Of a DNA stretch of 64,000 bases, positions 1 through 6,958 are shown in pieces. Source of the DNA: Haloechinothrix alba (GTDB taxonomy: Bacteria; Actinomycetota; Actinomycetes; Mycobacteriales; Pseudonocardiaceae). The notes beneath the pieces are model-generated. The model was given only the letters and a program-made list of their open reading frames with translations, had not been told where the DNA came from and did no database searches. The position numbers were made by a program, and so were the translations under genes. The stretch's first letter is position 1; the number at the start of each line of letters is the position of its first letter. Where the stretch lies: assembly GCF_900188115.1 (NCBI RefSeq), contig NZ_FZNW01000021.1, forward strand, positions 1 to 64,000. Reading direction: 5' to 3'.

Positions 1-201
1 CCGCCAGGGGCACGGCTGGTTAGCTACGTTCGGATGGGATAACCGCTGAAGGCATCTAAGCGGGAAGCCCGTTCCAAGATGAGGTCTCCCACCCCGCGAG
101 GGTTAAGGCCCCCACCAGACCAGTGGGTTGATAGGCCGGAAGTGGAAGCGCAGCAATGCGTGCTCGAGCTAACCGGTACTAATCGGCCGAGGGCTTGTCC
201 A
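1..201 (+). rRNA. 23S ribosomal RNA, 3' end (partial)
   Basis: The first 200 bases match the conserved 3' end of bacterial 23S rRNA, including the AACCGGTACTAAT block near 171-183 and the actinobacterial ending GAGGGCTTGTCC near 189-200. The gene enters from the left edge, so only the last domain is present. The exact 3' end is placed within a few bases by analogy with other actinobacteria. No protein-coding call should be made across it. Confidence 0.95.
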
Positions 202-646
202 TACATCCGCGGTGTCCACTGTGGAGTTCTTGAGCTTCGTCGCGTGCTGGCGACTAGGCTGTTGTCATCGGTTTCGGAAACGGCGCGGACATTTGCGCCG
301 GGTCGGGTCGTGCGGTCGGCGGGAGGTGACCGCGGCCCGATCTGATGATGTCGAGACCGGCGTGCGGCACGTCACGTGCCGGATGCTTCCGTCGTCACAC
401 CGTCTGCGGGCCCGTCGAGGTGCGCACCATCCTGCCGCGAGGATCGCGGGATCGTGTCGTACGGCGCCACGTCGCACGGTGGGCGGGCGCGCGGGGCGAT
501 CAGAGCAAGCGGCGGTCGCGCCGGGGCCTGCTGTGGGTGGGCAGCATCGTAGGGGCGCGATCGGCTACCGTAGAGGGGTTACGGAGTCTGTGTTCGCGCG
601 GGCCGGGCGGGTTCGCCCCTGTTCTGGCTGCCGGGAGGTGAGATAC
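202..646. other. Spacer after 23S without a recognisable 5S rRNA
   Basis: About 445 bases separate the 23S end from thiI. The start (TCCACTGTGGAGTTCTTGAGC near 215-235) resembles the usual actinobacterial 23S-5S spacer. The expected 5S gene, with its CCGAACCCGGAAGCTAAG-type core, is not visible on either strand. Long open frames cross this stretch but show no ribosome binding site or recognisable protein, so it holds no gene that I can support. Confidence 0.6.
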
Positions 647-1849
647 ATGCGTCCGCAGCCGTGCGTGCTGCTGAAGTACGGCGAGATCGCCCTGAAGGGG
701 CGCAACCGCAGCTGGTTCGAGTCGCACCTGCGCAGGGGTGTCGAACACGCGTTCCCCCGCTCGCTCGGTGATGTGCGGGTGCTGTGGCGCCAGGGCGCTC
801 TCGCGGTGTCCTGCCCGGAGCTGTCCGTCGAGGAGCTGGAGGCGCGCGCGCAACGCGTTATGGGGATCAGCGTCGTGCAGCCCGGTGTGCGGGTGGACAA
901 GACGCCGGAGGCTGCCGCCGAGGCCGCCGTCGACATCGCGCGGCGACGCAGCGAGGGAGGCAGGCCCAGCTTCGCGATCCGTGCCCGGCGCAGGCACAAG
1001 CGCTTCCCGATGAAGTCGACGCAGCTGAACGCGTTCATCGGGGAACGGGTCTGTACCGAGGTCGGTCTGCCGGTGAACCTGAGCAACCCCGACATCGAGA
1101 TCGAGGTCGAGGTGGACCGCAACGAGGTGTTCGTTTCCGGCGAACGTAACCGCGGCCAGGGCGGCCTTCCTGTCGGGTGCAGTGGCCATGCCGTGGTGCT
1201 GCTTTCGGGCGGCTACGACTCGCCCGTGGCGGCCTACCGGGCGATGCGACGCGGGCTGCGCTGCGAGTTCGTGCATTTCACCGGAGCCCCGTACACCGGT
1301 CCGTCGTCGACGTACAAGGCGTACGCGCTGGTGCGCGAGCTCTCCCGGTTCCAGCCGGATGTGACGCTGCATTCCGTGCCGGTCGGTAACGCGCAGCGCG
1401 CGCTCGCGGTCGGCGGTGCAGGGGAGGCCCAGATCGTCGCGCAGCGCAGGCTGTTCGTGCGGGCGGCGGAGACACTCGCGGGCCGGCTGGGTGCCGAGGC
1501 GCTTGTCACGGGCGACAGTCTCGGCCAGGTCTCCAGCCAGACGTTGTCGAACATGGCGACGATCGACAACGCCTGCTCGCTGCCGATCCTGCGACCGCTG
1601 GTGGGATGGGACAAGGAAGAGATCGTCCGCGAGGCCCGCGGCCTCGGCACGAGTGAGATCTCGAAGCTGCCCGACGAGGACTGCTGCACGCTCATCCTGC
1701 CCCCGAACGTCGCCACACACACCAACCCCGAGCAGCTGTCCCGCATCGAGCACCGGGTCGGCCTTGACGAGCTGGTGGAGAAGCTGCTCGCCGAGATCCA
1801 GGTGCTGCGACCCGGGCAGGCGGAGCCGGTGGCCTCCTGCGCACAGTGA
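647..1849 (+). CDS. thiI: ThiI, tRNA 4-thiouridine sulfurtransferase
   Basis: 400 residues. ThiI transfers sulfur to uridine 8 of tRNA and in some bacteria also supplies sulfur for the thiamin thiazole ring. The N-terminus has the family motif LLKYGEIALKGRN. A THUMP RNA-binding region spans roughly residues 60-165, and the PP-loop ATP site SGGYDS lies at about 187-192. The C-terminal rhodanese domain of the E. coli enzyme is absent, as in Gram-positive and archaeal forms. The ATG at 647 was chosen because GGGAGGTG sits just upstream and the product then begins at the conserved motif; the frame is open further upstream but carries no homology. The gene stands alone and ends inside a strong hairpin terminator. 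Confidence 0.93.
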   Translation: MRPQPCVLLKYGEIALKGRNRSWFESHLRRGVEHAFPRSLGDVRVLWRQGALAVSCPELSVEELEARAQRVMGISVVQPGVRVDKTPEAAAEAAVDIARRRSEGGRPSFAIRARRRHKRFPMKSTQLNAFIGERVCTEVGLPVNLSNPDIEIEVEVDRNEVFVSGERNRGQGGLPVGCSGHAVVLLSGGYDSPVAAYRAMRRGLRCEFVHFTGAPYTGPSSTYKAYALVRELSRFQPDVTLHSVPVGNAQRALAVGGAGEAQIVAQRRLFVRAAETLAGRLGAEALVTGDSLGQVSSQTLSNMATIDNACSLPILRPLVGWDKEEIVREARGLGTSEISKLPDEDCCTLILPPNVATHTNPEQLSRIEHRVGLDELVEKLLAEIQVLRPGQAEPVASCAQ

Positions 1850-1887
1850 GGCGGGGCGAACTCCCCCAGGAGTTCGCCCCGCCTCAC
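1846..1887 (+). terminator. Perfect hairpin terminator of thiI
   Basis: A 19-bp perfect inverted repeat (1846-1864 with 1869-1887) encloses a four-base loop and overlaps the thiI stop codon. No T-run follows, as is usual for high-GC actinobacterial terminators. Confidence 0.85.
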
Positions 1888-2006
1888 CGCGCCCTGTGCA
1901 CGAGCCGGGCTGTTTACCTCGGTAACCGCAGGGTTTCCTTCCTGCCGCCGGCGGGGTCGCCCGCCTGCGGCTGTGTTGTTGATATCGACCCGGGGCGCGG
2001 AGACGC

Positions 2007-2969
2007 TCAGCAGGCTCCGAGGTCCCGCCAGTAGGCGCTCTGCCCGGGCTCGTAGTACCAGACGTACCAGGTGGCCTCCCAGAGATGGCCGTTATGGCTC
2101 ACCTGGTCGCCCGGCTCGTAGTGGGTGGAGGCCGACCACGCGTCTGCACCGTCGCACGGCTCCGGTCCGGGACCGGGGTCGGTGCCGCCCGTGACGTCGT
2201 CGATCCACTGCTGGTGCGCTCCGACGTGGCTGTAGATGGCGGCGTCGTTGTCCTGGCACGGGTGGCGTCCCTGTCCCGCGCGGCTGGTGGCGCCGGTGAG
2301 CTGCCACTGGCCGTTCACGTCGATGATCGAGGGTCCTCCGGAGTCGCCGTAGCAGGCGTTGGAGTCCGGGTCGTCGTCGCCGAGGCAGAGCTCGTTCGAC
2401 GGGTCGAAGCCGTTCGTGCACCCGGAGGTGACCTCGAGGTCGAGCTGCTGGAGGTGCCGGGTGCCGGAGTCCCGTTCCCCGCTGGTGCTGCCCCATCCGA
2501 GTATCCGCGTCGGGGTGCCCTGCCGGTCACCGCCGTCGGCGATCGTGATCGGCTGCTCGGAGACCTGCCGGTCCAGCTCGAGCAGCGCGATGTCGTTGGA
2601 CAGCGTGCGGGAGTTCCACTGGGGGTGGGTGTGCTCGGCGGTGACGCGGGCGACGGTGCCGCCGGAGTCCCGCGTTGTGATTCCGATCCGTACCTGCGCG
2701 ATGTCGATGCCGTCCACGCAGTGCGCTGCGGTGACCACCCAGTCCGGTTCGATCAGCGAGCCGCCGCAGACATGCTGCCCGTTGCTGCGCTGCAGCGATG
2801 TCATGAACGAGTAGGTCTCGCTCGCGGGGTCACCGTCGACGATGTATGGCTGGACGTGGTCGTCGCCGGTTTGCGTGGTCTCGGCCGCCGCCGTGAGTGG
2901 TGCGGCCAGTGCCAGTGAGGCCAGCGCCAGCACGCTGGTCGTCGCTCGGGCGAGTGTTCGTAGTCTCAT
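2007..2969 (-). CDS. Secreted trypsin-like serine protease with chitin-binding domain
   Basis: 320 residues. The protein starts with a classical signal peptide (RLRTLARATTS, then a hydrophobic core ending LTAAAE) and a short propeptide before IVDGDPAS. It is a peptidase family S1 domain with the full triad visible: His83 in TAAHC, Asp126 in NDIALL and Ser210 in GDSGGP, plus paired cysteines. After a Gly/Pro linker near residues 262-272, the last 50 residues form an aromatic-rich module of the CBM5/12 (chitin-binding type 3) kind, so the enzyme probably attaches to chitin or a similar polymer outside the cell. The start at 2969 has AAGGAGA upstream; a further ATG 21 codons earlier would spoil the signal peptide. 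It is divergent from a LysR gene, which may control it. Confidence 0.92.
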   Translation of the reverse strand: MRLRTLARATTSVLALASLALAAPLTAAAETTQTGDDHVQPYIVDGDPASETYSFMTSLQRSNGQHVCGGSLIEPDWVVTAAHCVDGIDIAQVRIGITTRDSGGTVARVTAEHTHPQWNSRTLSNDIALLELDRQVSEQPITIADGGDRQGTPTRILGWGSTSGERDSGTRHLQQLDLEVTSGCTNGFDPSNELCLGDDDPDSNACYGDSGGPSIIDVNGQWQLTGATSRAGQGRHPCQDNDAAIYSHVGAHQQWIDDVTGGTDPGPGPEPCDGADAWSASTHYEPGDQVSHNGHLWEATWYVWYYEPGQSAYWRDLGAC

Positions 2970-3193
2970 CGAGCCGTGTCTCCTTGGTCGTCGACCCTGA
3001 CACTGCGCACTATGTGTGATGAGAAGGGGCATACGTCATGCCATCAGGGCATGCTCTCCGGTTATCGCGCGGGAACGGTCCGGTTCCGTGTTGTCAGCCG
3101 GTGCACAAACGTCGCTCGACAGCGTGAGGCTTGCCTCAGTACCCGACTTCGGAAGGGGTGTGCTGCACGTGCCGAACGGCTAGCATGCGGCGC

Positions 3194-4150
3194 ATGGAGC
3201 TGGAGTCGCGGCACCTCCGGGTGGTGTGCGCCGTTGCCGAGCACAACAGCTTGACCAGGGCGGCGGCGGCACTCGGCATGTCCCAGCCCAACCTCAGCCG
3301 CCAGCTTCAGCGCCTCGAACGCGCACTGGGAGGTGCCCTGTTCGTCCGGCACGAGCGCGGCACGAGCCCGACCCCGCTCGGTTCCTACGTGCTCGCCCGT
3401 GCGCGCGCGGTGCTGCCCGCCATGGACGAGCTGAGCCTGGCGGCCTCGCGTCACTGCGGTGCTGTGGTGGAGACGGAGCGGCTGCGCTGCGGCGCCACGC
3501 AGGGGCCGCTGGGTACCCGGTTGATGCCGATCCTGCGCGAGCTCAACCCTGCTGCGGAGGTGACCCTGCTCAGCGAGGACTCCGGCGCGTTGCTGTGCGA
3601 CCTCGTCGTCGGCGGGTTCATCGAGCTGGCGGCGCTGGTGGAAAGCGCCGGGTACGAGGCCCCGGCCAGGCCGGAGTTGGACCGCCGCGTGGTGGCTACC
3701 GCGCCGATGTGTTTGCTGCTCGCGGAGACGCACCCGTTGGCGGCGCGGTTCGAGGTCGACCTCGCGGAGCTGACCGGGGAGGACTGGGTGATCAAGCCAC
3801 CTGCCGACAACCGCATCCGCGAGAATCTGACCATGGCCTGCCACGAGCGCGGGTTCGAGCCGGTCATCCGGTACGAGGCGGGTGCCAGCGAGGCACGCGA
3901 GCTGATCAGGGACGGTTACGCGATCGGGCTGGGTCTGTCGACCTTCCGCGCGACCCCCGGTATCGCCGTCCGCCCCATCGTCGGCGACCCGTTCTGGGAG
4001 AAGAACGAGCTGGTCTGGCACAAGACGGGGCCGTTGGCCGATATCGGCGACAAGCTCGTCGGCCGGGCACGGGTCGCCTACCAGGAAGCCGCCGAGCAGA
4101 GCCCGGCGCGGAAGGCGCGGCGGGACCGCGAACAGCGCCAGCGGGTGTAG
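3194..4150 (+). CDS. LysR-family transcriptional regulator
   Basis: 318 residues. The N-terminal 60 residues form the LysR winged helix-turn-helix (NSLTRAAAALGMSQPNLSRQ), followed by the linker helix and a periplasmic-binding-protein-like effector domain to about residue 300. The ATG at 3194 was chosen because the LysR fold starts at once (MELESRHLRVV); the upstream extension of the frame has no homology. The gene is transcribed away from the secreted protease with about 220 bases between their starts. That is the usual LysR arrangement and suggests that it regulates the protease. The effector is unknown. Confidence 0.9.
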   Translation: MELESRHLRVVCAVAEHNSLTRAAAALGMSQPNLSRQLQRLERALGGALFVRHERGTSPTPLGSYVLARARAVLPAMDELSLAASRHCGAVVETERLRCGATQGPLGTRLMPILRELNPAAEVTLLSEDSGALLCDLVVGGFIELAALVESAGYEAPARPELDRRVVATAPMCLLLAETHPLAARFEVDLAELTGEDWVIKPPADNRIRENLTMACHERGFEPVIRYEAGASEARELIRDGYAIGLGLSTFRATPGIAVRPIVGDPFWEKNELVWHKTGPLADIGDKLVGRARVAYQEAAEQSPARKARRDREQRQRV

Positions 4151-4224
4151 CGGTCCGTGCCTGCCCCGAGGTTGGTGCGTTGGCAGGCAGCGGCCCCCCG
4201 CGTCGGGAGCTTCCATGGCCGTGG

Positions 4225-5007
4225 TCACGACGGCTCGTCCTCGTCGAGCAGGTGACGTAGGTACTTCTCGGGTGCGGTCAGGAAGTCGCGGGTAAGCCGC
4301 ACCGGAAGGGCCTGGTCGTAGTCGACGGCTTCGGCTGTGCCATCCTCGTCGATCTCGATGATGCGTGCACCGGGCAATGCGAGCAGGATCGGCGAGTGTG
4401 TGGCCACGAGGATTTGGCTGCCCTGCGCGGCTAGATCGGCCAGCCGGGCCAGCAGGGCCATGCAGCCGCGCACCGATAGTGCTGCCTCGGGCTCGTCAAG
4501 CAGGTACAGCCCACCGGGTGCGAACCGGTGCGTGACCAGGTCGAGGAAGCTCTCGCCGTGCGAACGTTCGTGCGGTGAGGTGCCGCCGTAGGCCGGTAAC
4601 AGCGGCGGCGAGTAGGGGTCCTGGTCGAGGCGTTCTATCTCGCTGGCGACGTTGTAGTAGGACTCCGCGCGCAGGAAGAAGCCGGTGCGCGGTTTGCGTT
4701 CCCACCGCAGAATCAGGTGGTCTCCCAGGCTGGACTCTGTTGCGCGCGTGGCGAACCGGAACGACCGCGACCCACCCTCTGGGTTGAACCCAGCCGCTAC
4801 CGCGATCGCTTCGACCAGGGTGGATTTGCCTGTGCCGTTCTCGCCGACGAAGAAGGTCACCGGCGTCTCGAGGCCAAGCCCGCCGGAGGCCGCGAGGTGA
4901 ACGACCACGGGCAATGTGAACGGATACCGGTCGGTCTCCAAACCGGGTTCCAGGCGGACATGGCGCAAGAACACGCCGTTACTCCTGAGTGAGCCGGTAC
5001 TGGTCAT
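4225..5007 (-). CDS. AAA-family ATPase (ABC-type, stand-alone)
   Basis: 260 residues from the chosen start. The Walker A motif GENGTGKS is at about residues 55-62 and the Walker B motif LYLLDEPEAALS at about 167-178. Between them HGESFLDLV occupies the place of an ABC-type signature. The switch histidine appears in VATHSPIL. This is the compact 'predicted ATPase' family (AAA_21/AAA_23-like) found alone in many bacteria; its role is not established. Another ATG at 5043 is in frame but lies inside the terminator hairpin of the upstream operon, so 5007 is preferred, although its ribosome binding site is weak. It faces the LysR gene. Confidence 0.8.
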   Translation of the reverse strand: MTSTGSLRSNGVFLRHVRLEPGLETDRYPFTLPVVVHLAASGGLGLETPVTFFVGENGTGKSTLVEAIAVAAGFNPEGGSRSFRFATRATESSLGDHLILRWERKPRTGFFLRAESYYNVASEIERLDQDPYSPPLLPAYGGTSPHERSHGESFLDLVTHRFAPGGLYLLDEPEAALSVRGCMALLARLADLAAQGSQILVATHSPILLALPGARIIEIDEDGTAEAVDYDQALPVRLTRDFLTAPEKYLRHLLDEDEPS

Positions 5008-5039
5008 CCCGGATTCGTTTCCAGCGTGGCCGCGTACAG

Positions 5040-5074
5040 TCATGCCTCCGGCCCTCTCGAGACCGGAGGCATGA
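5040..5074 (-). terminator. Hairpin terminator of the XRE-DUF397 operon
   Basis: A perfect 12-bp inverted repeat (5040-5051 with 5063-5074) with an 11-base loop lies 15 bases past the DUF397 stop codon. It separates that operon from the ATPase gene read in the same direction. Confidence 0.75.
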
Positions 5075-5088
5075 TCTGCAGAAGGCGT

Positions 5089-5274
5089 CTACAGCTCGAG
5101 AAGGCTCGCGGTGAACGCGCGCCACGCGGTGAACGGCACCTCGACGGTGCCGCCGTCGCGGTCCTTGGTGTCGCGCACTCGTGCGGACCGAGAAAGGGAC
5201 ACCTCCACGCAGTTGTCGGTCTGGGTGCTGCGACTGCTCTTCCTCCAAGTATCGGTCTTGCCGGGTACCGTCAT
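5089..5274 (-). CDS. DUF397 protein
   Basis: 61 residues. The sequence has the DUF397 hallmarks: WRKSSRS near the start, NCVEV, and VRDTKDRDG followed by a W-x-x-F end. These small proteins are nearly always paired with an XRE/DUF5753 regulator in actinobacteria and are thought to act with it, in some cases as a toxin-antitoxin-like or antagonist pair. The start codon overlaps the stop of the upstream XRE gene (ATGA at 5271-5274), so the two are translationally coupled. Confidence 0.9.
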   Translation of the reverse strand: MTVPGKTDTWRKSSRSTQTDNCVEVSLSRSARVRDTKDRDGGTVEVPFTAWRAFTASLLEL

Positions 5275-6116
5275 GCTGTCGTCTCCTTGCTGTTGATGAC
5301 ATCGGCGACGAGCCTGAGCGAGTCGCTGGGGCTCATCGCCACCTCGCGAACCTTATTCACCGCGTCTCGGTAGCGTTTCACCTCATCGGGGTCATGGAGG
5401 AACAGCCCGCTGATCCGATTTTCAAGGTGCACCACCGCGTCGCGGTCGTCGAACTCCGTCAGCGCGAACGGACCTTCAAGCCCGGGATGCCACGGGCAAC
5501 GTGTGGGAATCACGCGCAGCTCCACGTTGTCGCGGTGCCCGTAGTCGTGCAGCGTCCGCAGCTGGTCGGCCATCAACTCGTGTCCACCGATTTCCTGGTA
5601 CAGCACTGGTTCCCAGATGACGGCAGACAGCCGCGCCGGGTTGCGACGGGTGATCGCCTCACGTCGCCCGACTCGTACTGCCACTCTCATGTCGATCTCA
5701 TCGTGGTCGACGTCCCCCGCGATCATCATGGCCCGGGCGTAGTCGGCTGTCTGCAGTAAGCCGGGTATCAGCAACGGCGAGACGGCGGTGATTGCTGTGG
5801 CGTCTCGCTCGATCTCCAATAGCGTGGCGAGCTGGCGCTGTCGATCCGGCATATTGATGGACAGCCAGTGCGATCCATCCGGGTCACGTGCGAGTTCGAT
5901 CAACTCTTCACGCTGCTCGGCGGGAGCATTGACCGCGGTCAGGAATACGGCGACATCCTCGGGGCGGGGTGCGCGTTGCCCGGTTTCCCACCGGGATAGG
6001 GAAGCGTGGGAAGTGCCGACCTCGGTAGCGAGCTCCCGGAGGCCGTATCCGGCTGACTCGCGTGCGCGGCGCAACTCGGCGCCGATGGCTCGCGCTTTCG
6101 GGGTGGTACCGGGCAT
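5271..6116 (-). CDS. XRE-family helix-turn-helix regulator (DUF5753)
   Basis: 281 residues. The helix-turn-helix is at about residues 10-65 (LRRARESAGYGLRELATEVG, then SHASLSRWETGQRAP), followed by the long DUF5753 domain that marks this actinobacterial family (SPLLIPGLLQTADYARA, then VIPTRCPWHPGLEGPFAL). The start at MPGTTPKARAIG was chosen because the domain begins there; the frame stays open for 38 more codons without homology. It is co-transcribed with DUF397 and divergent from three tiny ORFs across a palindromic region that is the likely operator. Confidence 0.9.
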   Translation of the reverse strand: MPGTTPKARAIGAELRRARESAGYGLRELATEVGTSHASLSRWETGQRAPRPEDVAVFLTAVNAPAEQREELIELARDPDGSHWLSINMPDRQRQLATLLEIERDATAITAVSPLLIPGLLQTADYARAMMIAGDVDHDEIDMRVAVRVGRREAITRRNPARLSAVIWEPVLYQEIGGHELMADQLRTLHDYGHRDNVELRVIPTRCPWHPGLEGPFALTEFDDRDAVVHLENRISGLFLHDPDEVKRYRDAVNKVREVAMSPSDSLRLVADVINSKETTA

Positions 6117-6170
6117 GCACCACATGCTACGCCGACACTGCGCGTGACCGCCCATCACTCGAACAGTGCA

Positions 6171-6230
6171 TTGTTGCCTGCGGTACAGAAGTCGTATTGT
6201 TTCGGTACCGCTGGTACCAATTGGTACCAA
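6171..6230 (+). promoter_or_regulatory. Promoter with GGTACC palindromes (probable XRE operator)
   Basis: Three GGTACC cores lie at about 6204, 6213 and 6223. The last two form an 18-bp perfect palindrome, TGGTACCAATTGGTACCA, at 6212-6229. Immediately upstream is a plausible plus-strand sigma-70 promoter: TTGTTG at 6171-6176 and TATTGT at 6195-6200 with an 18-base spacer. This places the palindromes at the transcription start of the small-ORF operon. The XRE protein encoded leftward is the obvious candidate to bind here; that link is inferred. Confidence 0.55.
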
Positions 6231-6271
6231 TCCGGTGACGCTGTCATCGTACTGTCTATGGGGAGACGACC

Positions 6272-6445
6272 ATGTTCTGGCTCTGGCTATCGTTGATCTT
6301 CGCTCTGCCGTTTCTCACGCTCGTGCCCTGGGACAGGGCGCGCGGCTGGCTGCTGTCGCGCCGGTGGCAGCACGACCCGCACGACACGCGCCCCCGCATG
6401 GTCGCCACCCGCGACGGGTACGAGCTCGACCGGGGCCGGCGATGA
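6272..6445 (+). CDS. Small single-pass membrane protein, unknown
   Basis: 57 residues, not recognised. It begins with a strongly hydrophobic stretch (FWLWLSLIFALPFLTLVPW) followed by a basic, Arg-rich tail. This looks like a small inner-membrane anchor with its tail in the cytoplasm. GGGGAGA precedes the ATG by about six bases. Its stop overlaps the next start (ATGA), so it is the first gene of a three-gene coupled unit divergent from the XRE-DUF397 pair. Confidence 0.6.
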   Translation: MFWLWLSLIFALPFLTLVPWDRARGWLLSRRWQHDPHDTRPRMVATRDGYELDRGRR

Positions 6446-6684
6446 CAGCGGCGTCCCGCCTGCCCACGCACGGGTGGATGCCCGAAATCCCCACCGGCAG
6501 CCACACGCTGCCCGCCCACTACATCACCCCCGGCAGCCCGCTGCAGCCGATCGTGCCCGGCCACGCCTTCCCCCGCGGCTACCAAGCCCCCTGCGGCGCC
6601 TGGTGCCTGCCCATCTACGGCCACGACCCCTGCAGCCGCATCGCCCGCCACCCACACTGCACCACCTGCGAGCAGGGCACGTGA
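6442..6684 (+). CDS. Small Cys/His/Pro-rich protein, unknown
   Basis: 80 residues, not recognised. The second half is rich in Cys and His (CGAW, CLPIYGHDPC, then HPHCTTC), so it may bind a metal. It overlaps the upstream gene by ATGA and the downstream gene by GTGA. Coupling in both directions is the main evidence that it is a real gene. Confidence 0.55.
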   Translation: MTAASRLPTHGWMPEIPTGSHTLPAHYITPGSPLQPIVPGHAFPRGYQAPCGAWCLPIYGHDPCSRIARHPHCTTCEQGT

Positions 6685-6866
6685 CGCGGTGGGTGACCGT
6701 GGCGCAGCAACGGCATGCCATCCGCCGCACCGAGGCGGCACGCGGCATACCGGTGATCATCACCATGTGCGGATACCGCGTATGGCAGACCACCTACGAC
6801 ACACGCATGGCCGGACCGACCGTGTGCCTGTCCTGCGCACACCTCACCGAACCACCAACCCGCTGA
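6681..6866 (+). CDS. Small Cys-containing protein, unknown
   Basis: 61 residues, GTG start overlapping the previous stop (GTGA). The C-terminal half, with CGYRVWQTTYDTRMAG followed by CLSCAH, could form a small zinc knuckle. It is the last gene of the three-gene unit and a hairpin terminator follows directly. I do not recognise a named family. Confidence 0.5.
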   Translation: MTRWVTVAQQRHAIRRTEAARGIPVIITMCGYRVWQTTYDTRMAGPTVCLSCAHLTEPPTR

Positions 6867-6870
6867 CCCC

Positions 6871-6907
6871 CGGCCGGTGCACGCCACCCCCAACCGTGCA
6901 CCGGCCG
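6871..6907 (+). terminator. Hairpin terminator after the small-ORF operon
   Basis: A perfect 13-bp inverted repeat (6871-6883 with 6895-6907) has an 11-base loop and lies a few bases after the stop at 6866. It also separates this unit from the GMC oxidoreductase read toward it. Confidence 0.75.
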
Positions 6908-6958
6908 AGCACCACTTCCGATCAGCCGGTGCCGCATCGGGGGTGCCCGATAGTCGGG

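Noticed and set aside
212-646. Long N-terminal extension of ThiI
   Set aside because: The frame is open but the extension is compositionally odd and unlike ThiI; the ATG at 647 has a good ribosome binding site and begins at the conserved motif.
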